The notes beneath the pieces were generated by a model. The model was not told where the DNA came from. It did no database searches and was given only the letters and a program-made list of their open reading frames with translations. 7,592 nucleotides of DNA from Bacteroidota bacterium (GTDB taxonomy: Bacteria > Bacteroidota > Bacteroidia > Bacteroidales > Cfx3-03), in assembly GCA_030706265.1 (NCBI GenBank), contig JAUZOX010000117.1, positions 1 through 7,592 of the forward strand, read 5' to 3'. The translations under genes were made by a program, and so were the position numbers. Positions 1-6,139 of this stretch are shown here, in pieces; position 1 is the first letter of the stretch, and each line of letters opens with the position of its first letter.

Positions 1-1022
1 ACAACGATTTTCCCATCGCCACCATAAAGTCTCAAATCGTTGATCGTTACTTTCTTGCCCCCGTTTTCAAAGGTCTTTCCCAACAAATACTTACGGGCAA
101 GAGCATTGGCTTCGGTGAAAGGAATATCGCTCAGTACATTGATTTCAAATCCATCGTCAACTTTATTTGAAATGGTTAACTGTGGAAGAGTCGCATTAAC
201 CTTATAGGCAGGTTCGTTGCCCATAAACGTTTCTGCGATAGTCTTGATACCGATCACGTTTTTAATCTTGTTGTTTTTGCTGATGAGCGGTTGGCTGTAA
301 ACTTCGGTAGGTGTCACCTTCAACCACATCTTATATTCGTCGGAGATCTTAAATGGCTTCTGCATCATCTTCCATGGAGTTGCGATCAAGCTCTTGATAT
401 CCAGATTTGATTTGATTGCGTTGTCAACTTCGCTGCCAATCCTGGCCTGATTTGCTTTGAGTAAAGCATCGGCAACAAAAGTAATGGGCATTTTGTAAGA
501 GGCAATACTTACGGTTGGCTGACTTATCCAGTCATATCCGTCTGATACGGTTCTGGTTGTTATGCTCCAGTCCTTGTTGAGGGTAACTTTGGTTTTGAAT
601 TTCAACGCAATTTCTGCATTGAAGTCACGGTAGTCTGACACGGTGATTCCAAGCTTTTGGAATTTGAAACCGGCCTTAGCCCATAACTTAAGAGGAATCC
701 GGTATGTGAGCATATCCCCTTCCATATCGATCTTAAAGTTATCGCGCTTCCACACCTTCATCATCAGGTTGTCATTGTTATTATTGGTCAGACTGTTGTC
801 TTCATAGATAAGGCCATTGATTTCTTTATTTAACAATGTTTCAACCGACTTAACATCAATTTCGACCGGCACCGAAATAACCGATGGCGCAGGCTTATAT
901 TCTATGTTCATGTAATTCTCGTCGGGTGCCTGGGTCGCTATTCCCGGAGATTTACAACCTTGTGTAACCGTTAATCCAATTGCAAATGCAAACAAACAAG
1001 TTTTGTTAAATAAATGATTCAT
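1..1022 (-). CDS. DUF4403 family lipoprotein, C-terminus cut by the window edge
   Basis: The frame opens at ATG 1020-1022 and stays open to the left edge, giving about 340 codons with no stop, so the C-terminal end is missing. The first 22 residues form a signal peptide (Asn-His-Leu-Phe-Asn-Lys, then a hydrophobic stretch) ending at TQGC. Cys23 is the probable lipidated residue; this lipobox is looser than the classical one, as is common in Bacteroidota. The mature part reads as a beta-rich DUF4403-type protein, with motifs such as VPVEIDVKSVETLLNK (about residues 51-66) and PWKMMQKPFKI. DUF4403 proteins are usually about 450 to 500 residues, so roughly a quarter is lost. The family has no established function. 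I infer an envelope location from the lipid anchor. The family call is from memory of the sequence pattern and was not searched. Confidence 0.8.
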   Translation of the reverse strand, partial: MNHLFNKTCLFAFAIGLTVTQGCKSPGIATQAPDENYMNIEYKPAPSVISVPVEIDVKSVETLLNKEINGLIYEDNSLTNNNNDNLMMKVWKRDNFKIDMEGDMLTYRIPLKLWAKAGFKFQKLGITVSDYRDFNAEIALKFKTKVTLNKDWSITTRTVSDGYDWISQPTVSIASYKMPITFVADALLKANQARIGSEVDNAIKSNLDIKSLIATPWKMMQKPFKISDEYKMWLKVTPTEVYSQPLISKNNKIKNVIGIKTIAETFMGNEPAYKVNATLPQLTISNKVDDGFEINVLSDIPFTEANALARKYLLGKTFENGGKKVTINDLRLYGGDGKIV

Positions 1023-1052
1023 AACTATACATTTTTATTAAATGGCTTTGAA

Positions 1053-1100
1053 AACATGTATGTTCTTTCTATGTTTATATTAATTATTCAGGAACATGTA
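1053..1100. repeat. two copies of AACATGTA, 40 bp apart
   Basis: AACATGTA occurs at 1053-1060 and again at 1093-1100, exactly 40 bp apart from start to start. The first copy continues into an imperfect inverted repeat (AACAT GT ATGTT). Both copies lie between the candidate -7 element and the start codon of the DUF4403 gene, so they would fall in its leader. They could be operator half-sites, but in AT-rich DNA an 8-bp repeat can also be chance. Confidence 0.35.
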
Positions 1101-1134
1101 ATAATTCTAACCATTTATTATTAATAAGATTATG

Positions 1135-1142
1135 CAAAGTTA
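1135..1142 (-). promoter_or_regulatory. candidate Bacteroidota -7 element for the DUF4403 gene
   Basis: Read on the minus strand this is TAACTTTG, an exact match to the Bacteroidota -7 consensus TAnnTTTG. It would start transcription near 1130 and give a leader of roughly 105 to 110 nt. I see no TTG at the usual 17 to 23 bp upstream. The expected -33 area is instead occupied by the palindrome at 1151-1160. Support is therefore one half of a promoter only. Confidence 0.4.
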
Positions 1143-1150
1143 CGGTGGTT

Positions 1151-1160
1151 TGTTCGAACA
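1151..1160. promoter_or_regulatory. perfect palindrome TGTTCGAACA in the divergent intergenic region
   Basis: TGTTCGAACA is a perfect 10-bp palindrome. It lies 8 bp upstream of the candidate -7 element of the DUF4403 gene, where a repressor or activator dimer could bind. The half-site TGTTC/GAACA also appears at 1061-1065 and 1092-1096. The role as an operator is inference. Confidence 0.3.
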
Positions 1161-1245
1161 TTATTCCTGAATTTTCATTTTTTTAACGTTTTAAGTGATC
1201 ACTGTTATCAGGCTTTCTGTATTATTGTTTTACGTTAAATGCCAA

Positions 1246-1749
1246 ATGATGCGTAAATTTTTCAAACTACTGTTGCCGGTGATAACTGGTATCCTGGTCG
1301 TACTGGGTATCCTCAAGGTGGAAGATCTGATTAAGGACTTGTTGACCGCCAACTATAATTTTGAATCAACAGATATGGCTGACGTAGTCTTTTATTACCT
1401 GCTGTTCCCCGTTGCCTTGATACTGGCATTTCTGATCCACTGGATCATCATCTTACCGGTCATCCGGAAGCTGGATGTTAAACCCACTTTCTGGCGACTC
1501 AGGTTAATGCATTATATCATCTTGATTTCGTTCGTAGTAGCTTGCGGAGTTGGATATATCTTCTGGCGTATAACCGGAATATACGCCAAAGTGATCCTGG
1601 CCGTCATCACTTCGTTTGTCTTGTTTTTCGTCTACTTTATCATCACCGTCTTATTGACAAAGGGAATCGACCATTTTGACAACCCTCAAAAGAAGGCTCA
1701 TCTGCAAGAAGATTCAAAACCGGACGAAGATCGCCCCTCTAAAATTTGA
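1246..1749 (+). CDS. small four-helix membrane protein of unknown function
   Basis: I do not recognise the family. From ATG 1246 the protein has 167 residues. A short basic N-terminus (MMRKFFK) leads into four hydrophobic segments at about residues 8-23, 47-73, 88-107 and 112-137. These are followed by a charged tail rich in Lys, Asp, Glu and Pro. The first segment is short and followed by acidic residues, so it may be a signal anchor. The frame is open back to a GTG at 1195, but the adjacent ATGs at 1246 and 1249 give a more normal N-terminus. ATG 1249 would shorten it by one residue. No Shine-Dalgarno is visible. Its 3' end overlaps the nuclease gene on the other strand. Location in the inner membrane is inferred from the helices. 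Confidence 0.75.
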   Translation: MMRKFFKLLLPVITGILVVLGILKVEDLIKDLLTANYNFESTDMADVVFYYLLFPVALILAFLIHWIIILPVIRKLDVKPTFWRLRLMHYIILISFVVACGVGYIFWRITGIYAKVILAVITSFVLFFVYFIITVLLTKGIDHFDNPQKKAHLQEDSKPDEDRPSKI

Positions 1750-3085
1750 TCACCTTCTCCACCCCCTTTTTCAAGAGATAGCTGTTGATAATCTTCTGGG
1801 CCACCCTATTGTCCTCCTGCTGTTTAATGCATTCTTTCAATTCGTCTAAACTCCCGCCAAAACAGGAAGTGTCAAGATAGCCATATCCGAGATACCGGCC
1901 ATTTTCTACCACAATCACCGATTTTTCATTCATGGTCCGCCCTTTGTCTACGATGACCATATTGCGATGAAGATATTCAAATTGCCTGACAGCCTCCTTG
2001 GTCCGCCGGTTGTACGATTCCGGTTCTTCTTTTCCGACACAGGCTCCCAGACAATAGCCCATACCATGCTGAATACATGCCCCGGCAGATTTATATAAAC
2101 CGTTGATTTTCCTACACAGGAAATATTTTTCGGTCAGGGCATCCAGTTCCTGCAATGCTATGGCCCTGCTGTTATATGAAGCAAGAGCAGTAGCACCTGC
2201 CGGATTCTTCATCACGCGTAACCATTGATACCCATTTTCATCAATATCGGTGGCAATTTCATATGTCGAAATTGTCTTCCGTTGTGCGCCGTTAAACAAA
2301 GGCTTGATTTGTTTAATCTCGTCAGATTCCTTTAGCTGGGCAATAAGGTCAGATCCGGTTAATTCAAAATCGATGTTATGGATTTTCTTTTTCATTTCAC
2401 CGGCCTTCTTCCCTGTCCTGCTATATAAATGGGATAACACCCTTTCCCTGATATTGATGCTTTTGCCGATATAGATCAGTTTATCGTCTTCATCATAGAA
2501 ATAATAAACGCCTGTTGATTCGGGCAACCGCTCCAACAAATGCTGCGGCATGTTGTTTGGAAGCTTTTGCGTTGCCTGTTTTGACAGTGAAGGATCTACG
2601 GTGAGTAGCAATTCAAACAATTTCACGGTAGCCAGGGCATCCCCTTCAGCACGGTGGCGATCTTTGATATTGATCCCTATGTCATGACAAAGATTTCCAA
2701 GGCTGTAAGATCGTTTGCCGGGAATCAGTCTACGGCTCAACTTTACCGTACAAAGTGTTTTCCGCTCATATTTAAAGCCAATGCGGCGAAACTCCTCCCT
2801 TACAAAATTATAATCGAATGAAACATTGTGTGCTACAAAGAAACAACCCGTTGTTATCTGATCTATTCTTGCCGCCAGCTGTTCAAAGGTAGGTGCATTT
2901 TTAACCATTTGGTCACTAATGCCGGTAAGTTTGGTGATATAAAAAGGGATAGGTCTTTCCGGATTGATTAGCGAGGTAAATTGGTCAACCACATTTTCTC
3001 CGTCATAAACAAAAATAGCGATCTCGGTAATGCGTTCATAAACAGCATTGCCGCCGGTTGTTTCAATGTCAATAATAGCGTACAT
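1739..3085 (-). CDS. DnaQ-like 3'-5' exonuclease fused to a UvrC-like GIY-YIG nuclease
   Basis: The protein has 448 residues and two nuclease domains. Residues 1-165 are a DEDDh exonuclease of the DNA polymerase III epsilon type: Asp6 and Glu8 in DIETTG, Asp91 in HNVSFD, and His144 and Asp149 in HRAEGD. Residues 188-268 are a GIY-YIG domain as in UvrC and Cho: GVY at 192-194, YIG at 205-207, Arg213, and Glu253 aligned with the metal-binding Glu of UvrC (IAQLKESDEIKQIKPLFN against UvrC ALLLEANLIKKHRPRYN). Cys324, Cys337, Cys345 and Cys349 have nearly the spacing of the UvrC cysteines that hold a 4Fe-4S cluster. The UvrC C-terminal half (RNase H-like nuclease and HhH) is absent. Similar DnaQ-UvrC fusions are known, for example in actinobacteria. 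The likely role is DNA repair or processing in the cytoplasm; the substrate is unknown. ATG 3083-3085 directly precedes the first exonuclease strand. Confidence 0.92.
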   Translation of the reverse strand: MYAIIDIETTGGNAVYERITEIAIFVYDGENVVDQFTSLINPERPIPFYITKLTGISDQMVKNAPTFEQLAARIDQITTGCFFVAHNVSFDYNFVREEFRRIGFKYERKTLCTVKLSRRLIPGKRSYSLGNLCHDIGINIKDRHRAEGDALATVKLFELLLTVDPSLSKQATQKLPNNMPQHLLERLPESTGVYYFYDEDDKLIYIGKSINIRERVLSHLYSRTGKKAGEMKKKIHNIDFELTGSDLIAQLKESDEIKQIKPLFNGAQRKTISTYEIATDIDENGYQWLRVMKNPAGATALASYNSRAIALQELDALTEKYFLCRKINGLYKSAGACIQHGMGYCLGACVGKEEPESYNRRTKEAVRQFEYLHRNMVIVDKGRTMNEKSVIVVENGRYLGYGYLDTSCFGGSLDELKECIKQQEDNRVAQKIINSYLLKKGVEKVIKF

Positions 3086-3265
3086 GAACTACATTTAATA
3101 ATGGCGTGAAATTAACTTATTTGTGAAAGTTGTCCCAGGAAATAAAGAGTTTTAACAATTTAACTTTAATTTATTTTGATAAATTGCTGTATCTTTAAAA
3201 AATAATTTTAGCCTGAATAATTTGTAATATAAATTCTTTAAGCTGATATTCTAAAATTTCCTGAC

Positions 3266-3733
3266 ATGAAGAACATTTTTTGCTTCATTTTTATTCTCGC
3301 TCTTACTGCTTGTTCCGGTGGTCTAAACAATAAAAACAGTGCTTCAAACGATCAAATTAAATTATTCGGAGGCAGTTCGGTTTCCGTCTATGAAGGCACT
3401 TTGCCCTGTTCAGATTGCCAGGGAATTAAAACTACACTGACACTTTATCAGAACAAAGCCAAAAAACAAAATACTTATAAATTGCAGGAGATATACATTG
3501 GCCAGAATGATGACAAGGCTTTTGAAACCGACGGCACCTGGGTTGCCGTCAAAGGAACAAAGGAAGACCCGAATGCCATAGTTTACCAGTTAAGTGTCCA
3601 AAATGAAGATCCGGAAGATTCGGATGTCATCAACTATCTGGTCGTAGACAAAAATACCATTAAGCTGCTGGATGAGGAGATGAATCAATACGAATCAAAG
3701 GCAAATTACAACCTCACCAGGATAACGGATTAG
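3266..3733 (+). CDS. NlpE N-terminal-domain-like lipoprotein
   Basis: The protein has 155 residues. A signal peptide (MKNIFCFIFILALTAC) ends in a good lipobox, LTAC, with Cys16 as the lipidated residue. No acidic stretch follows Cys16, so the surface-export signal of some Bacteroidota lipoproteins is not seen and a periplasm-facing position is likely. Residues 41-55 (YEGTLPCSDCQGIKT) match the hallmark CxxC region of the NlpE N-terminal domain, with Cys48 and Cys51. The rest is a beta-rich barrel-like sequence. E. coli NlpE, an envelope-stress and copper-related outer-membrane lipoprotein, is about 236 residues with a second domain; that domain is missing here. Copper or stress function is therefore only a family hint. 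The gene is divergent from the nuclease fusion and converges on udk with 18 bp between stop codons. Near matches to the -7 consensus (TTATTTTG 3171-3178, TATCTTTA 3190-3197) lie upstream, but none is convincing. Confidence 0.82.
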   Translation: MKNIFCFIFILALTACSGGLNNKNSASNDQIKLFGGSSVSVYEGTLPCSDCQGIKTTLTLYQNKAKKQNTYKLQEIYIGQNDDKAFETDGTWVAVKGTKEDPNAIVYQLSVQNEDPEDSDVINYLVVDKNTIKLLDEEMNQYESKANYNLTRITD

Positions 3734-3751
3734 CAATCCCCGGTATTTCAG

Positions 3752-4363
3752 TTAAACGTTATTGTGCTGCCAGACCCTTGATTTTATAATGTCGATCGCG
3801 ATATCATTTTCTCCCCCTTGTGGAATGATGATATCCGCATAACGTTTTGTGGGCTCAATGAACTGCATATGCATCGGTTTCACGAACTGTTCATAATGTG
3901 CCAACACCTGCTCGTAAGTCCTGCCCCTTTCGATAATATCCCTTCTGATGATGCGGATCAACCGGTCATCCGGATCTGCATCCACAAAAATTTTAATGTC
4001 CATGCGTTCGCGCAGCCGCGGACTGTTTAAGATCAAGATCCCTTCGACGATAATAACTCCCTTTGGTAAAATGGTAACCGTTTCTTTCGATCTTGCGCAG
4101 GTGAGGTAGGAATAAATGGGCATCTCAATGGACTGACCTGCCTTGAGTTGATCCAGGTGTTTGATCAGCAGATTAAATTCGATGGCTGAAGGGTGATCGA
4201 AATTAATTTTCCGTTTCGCCTCCTCCGACAGATGTCCATTGTCTTTGTAATAAGCATCCTGCGAAATAATTGCAACCGATCCGACCGAAAGACTTGAAGC
4301 GATTTTGTTTACAACGGTAGATTTACCACTTCCCGATCCTCCGGCAATTCCAATAATCAACAT
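3752..4363 (-). CDS. udk: uridine kinase
   Basis: The 203-residue product is a P-loop pyrimidine nucleoside kinase that phosphorylates uridine, and usually cytidine, to the monophosphate in cytoplasmic pyrimidine salvage. Visible motifs are the Walker A loop GGSGSGKST (residues 8-16), QDAYYK with the probable catalytic Asp36, FDHPSAIEF with Asp56, the base-binding segment PIYSYLTCAR (82-91), VEGIL (106-110), the Arg-rich lid DDRLIRIIRRDIIERGR (132-148) and EPTKRYADIIIP (170-181). Length and motif order are normal for Udk. One oddity is Cys89 where most members have His in the base-binding segment. The start ATG 4361-4363 directly precedes the first beta strand; no Shine-Dalgarno is seen. The gene has its own strong promoter match upstream and is probably separate from the mmd operon on the same strand. 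Confidence 0.93.
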   Translation of the reverse strand: MLIIGIAGGSGSGKSTVVNKIASSLSVGSVAIISQDAYYKDNGHLSEEAKRKINFDHPSAIEFNLLIKHLDQLKAGQSIEMPIYSYLTCARSKETVTILPKGVIIVEGILILNSPRLRERMDIKIFVDADPDDRLIRIIRRDIIERGRTYEQVLAHYEQFVKPMHMQFIEPTKRYADIIIPQGGENDIAIDIIKSRVWQHNNV

Positions 4364-4385
4364 ACTAACTGAGGGTATTTAATTA

Positions 4386-4408
4386 AACCGGGGCTTGAAT
4401 CCCCGGTT
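4386..4408 (-). terminator. GC-rich stem-loop after mmdB, also at the 5' end of the udk leader
   Basis: AACCGGGG and CCCCGGTT form a perfect 8-bp stem with a 7-nt loop. On the minus strand the second arm is followed by TTTAATTAAAT, a weak T-rich tail. It lies 48 bp beyond the mmdB stop, so it could end the mmd operon transcript. It also lies 22 bp before the udk start codon and directly after the udk -7 element. A transcript starting near 4405 would still form a shorter stem, CGGGG with CCCCG, at its very 5' end. It may therefore act as a terminator for read-through and a leader structure for udk. Confidence 0.5.
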
Positions 4409-4438
4409 CAAAGATATAAATAGGTACAGGAATTTCAA
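4409..4438 (-). promoter_or_regulatory. Bacteroidota-type promoter for udk
   Basis: Read on the minus strand, TTG (4436-4438) is followed by 19 bp and then TATCTTTG (4409-4416). This matches the -33/-7 consensus of the Bacteroidota primary sigma factor (TTG, 17-23 bp, TAnnTTTG) in both elements and spacing. Transcription should start near 4405 and give a leader of about 42 nt before the udk ATG. It is the best promoter in the window. Confidence 0.75.
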
Positions 4439-4444
4439 TCCTGT
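4426..4444. repeat. inverted repeat ACAGGA-N7-TCCTGT over the udk -33 element
   Basis: Two perfect 6-bp arms flank a 7-nt centre. On the minus strand the centre is TTGAAAT, whose first three bases are the -33 TTG of the udk promoter. The repeat begins 12 bp after the mmdB stop codon. It could be an operator controlling udk or a weak hairpin in the mmdB 3' end. The AT-rich centre and lack of a following T-run on the minus strand make a lone terminator less likely. Confidence 0.4.
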
Positions 4445-4456
4445 TTTAGAAACAAA

Positions 4457-5611
4457 TTAATATAAAAAGGTCAACATGATCCCGGCAGCCAGGGCAGAAC
4501 CGATGATCCCCTCTAAATTGGGACCCATGGCATGCATCGACAGGAAGTTGGTTTCATCGTATTTCATACCGACAGTCTGTGAAATCCTGGCGCTGTCCGG
4601 GAAAGCTGCTACGCCTGCATTGCCGATGAGCGGATTGATCTTGTTGGCATCTTTCAAAAACAGATTCATGAATTTGACAAAAATGACCCCGCCAATGGTT
4701 GCAATCAGAAATGAAAATGCACCCAGAACAAAAATGGTCAATGCGGTACCCGATAAAAAGGTAGCGGCTTCTGCTGAGGCCCCTATCGTCAATCCAATCA
4801 GGATGGTCACCACATCGATCAGCGGACCTTTAACGGTATCGGCCAGTTTTTTTGTCACACCGCTCTCCTTTAGTAAGTTACCAAAGAAAAGCATTCCAAG
4901 TAAAGGCAATGCAGTGGGGACGATGAAACCGGTCAGCAAGATGCCGATGATCGGGAAAAAAACCTTCTCCAGCTTCGATACCACGCGCATGGGTTTCATC
5001 TTGATCACCCTTTCCTTTTTGGTTGTCAGCAACCGCATGATGGGTGGTTGAATCCATGGAATCAGTGCCATGTAGATGAAAGCGGAAATGGCGACGATGC
5101 TGATCAATTCGGGTGCAAGCTTCGCGGACAGGAAAATAGCGGTGATGCCATCGCCGCCACCGATGATGCTGATTGCTCCTGCATGAGCAGGTGAAAAACC
5201 AAATAACATCGCAATGGAGAAGGCTCCGAATATTCCCAACTGGGCAGCGATGCCAATCAGGATCAGTTTCGGGTTCGCGATGAGGGATGAAAAATCAGTC
5301 ATCGCTCCTATTCCCAGAAAAATCAGGGAAGGATAAATGCTCTTTAAAACACCCAGATAGAGGTAATTCATCACACTGCCATCTTCAAAAATGCCCAACA
5401 GGAAACCTGAGGCAAAGGGGATGTTGCCAAGGATGATCCCAAAACCAACCGGAACCAGTAACAAAGGATTCAATTCCCGGGTTATCGCAAAATAAATAAA
5501 AGCCAATCCGAGTAATATCATGATGATATGGCCCGGGGTCAAATTCAGGAAAGCCGTGTTTCCCAAAAACTGATTAAGGTTGTCCCCGATAAGCTTAAAT
5601 GAATTTTCCAT
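4457..5611 (-). CDS. mmdB: Na+-translocating decarboxylase beta subunit
   Basis: This is the OadB/GcdB/MmdB-type integral membrane subunit, which decarboxylates carboxybiotin and pumps Na+ out. From ATG 5609-5611 it has 384 residues with about nine or more hydrophobic segments. An in-frame GTG at 5612-5614 would add one residue and sits better after the AGGAG (8 nt against 11 nt), so the start is uncertain by one codon. Counting from that GTG, conserved Na+-pump positions can be aligned with Klebsiella OadB. Asp155 in GGGDGIT matches Asp203, Tyr181 in YMALIPWIQPP matches Tyr229, and Asn327, Gly331 and Arg343 match Asn373, Gly377 and Arg389. The position matching Ser382 is Ala336. The start lies only a few bases after the mmdC stop, indicating coupled translation. 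It is the last gene of the cluster. Confidence 0.93.
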   Translation of the reverse strand: MENSFKLIGDNLNQFLGNTAFLNLTPGHIIMILLGLAFIYFAITRELNPLLLVPVGFGIILGNIPFASGFLLGIFEDGSVMNYLYLGVLKSIYPSLIFLGIGAMTDFSSLIANPKLILIGIAAQLGIFGAFSIAMLFGFSPAHAGAISIIGGGDGITAIFLSAKLAPELISIVAISAFIYMALIPWIQPPIMRLLTTKKERVIKMKPMRVVSKLEKVFFPIIGILLTGFIVPTALPLLGMLFFGNLLKESGVTKKLADTVKGPLIDVVTILIGLTIGASAEAATFLSGTALTIFVLGAFSFLIATIGGVIFVKFMNLFLKDANKINPLIGNAGVAAFPDSARISQTVGMKYDETNFLSMHAMGPNLEGIIGSALAAGIMLTFLY

Positions 5612-5617
5612 CACCTG

Positions 5618-6064
5618 TTAATCTCCTATCACTATAAGAATATCGCCTTCCATCACAGATTCACCCTTCTTTTTCTTGATTGAGACCACCAGGCCTTCTT
5701 TGTCAGAATCGATGTTGTTCTCCATCTTCATGGCCTCCAGTGTCAACAACCGTTGCCCGATCTTGACATGGTCCCCTTCTTTGATGAAAATGTCCAGGAT
5801 CACACCAGGAAGCGGTGACTTAATGGTTCCACTGCCTTTAGGACTTCCCGGACTGCTTGTCTTTGCGACAGAAGGAACGCTGTCGGTCGAGGGAACAGAG
5901 ATCGATCGGACCAGCTTAGGGGTTTTGGGCGCCGTTTCAATCGTTTTGTCCAGTTCAACGGTGTACATCGTCCCGTTTATTTCAATCTCGGCAATATTAT
6001 CTTCAATATTGTTGATCTGGGCTTCGTAGTGGTTTCCGTTAATGGTGAATTTATACTTCTTCAT
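5618..6064 (-). CDS. mmdC: biotin carrier (biotinyl) subunit of the decarboxylase
   Basis: The 148-residue protein carries the biotin that shuttles the carboxyl group between MmdA and MmdB. Residues 1-42 are a small N-terminal region (MKKYKFTINGNHYEA...), as in Bacteroidota biotin carriers. Residues 43-80 are a flexible linker rich in Pro, Ser, Thr and Lys. Residues 81-148 are a biotinyl/lipoyl domain with the biotinylation motif EAMKMEN, the target being Lys113. The PLPG turn (84-87) typical of the domain is also present. It would act at the cytoplasmic face of the membrane and needs a biotin ligase encoded elsewhere. The gene follows mmdD after a 75-bp gap, the widest in the cluster, and is nearly joined to mmdB. 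No separate promoter is visible in the gap. Confidence 0.94.
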   Translation of the reverse strand: MKKYKFTINGNHYEAQINNIEDNIAEIEINGTMYTVELDKTIETAPKTPKLVRSISVPSTDSVPSVAKTSSPGSPKGSGTIKSPLPGVILDIFIKEGDHVKIGQRLLTLEAMKMENNIDSDKEGLVVSIKKKKGESVMEGDILIVIGD

Positions 6065-6139
6065 GTACCTGTAATTTGAAAATTAAGGATCCAATAAAAT
6101 GTACTTGCTGTTTTCGGCTGAGGCCTGTTCCCGCAAAAT

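Noticed and set aside
1118..1127. Palindrome TTATTAATAA upstream of the DUF4403 gene
   Set aside because: It consists only of A and T in AT-rich intergenic DNA, where such palindromes are common by chance.
1195..1245. GTG start adding 17 residues to the four-helix membrane protein
   Set aside because: The added segment has no Shine-Dalgarno support, and the internal MMRKFFK gives a typical basic N-terminus ahead of the first helix.
4476..5051. 191-codon open frame on the plus strand opposite mmdB
   Set aside because: It is a shadow of mmdB: the minus-strand protein has clear family motifs throughout, and the plus-strand translation shows no recognisable domain or start context.
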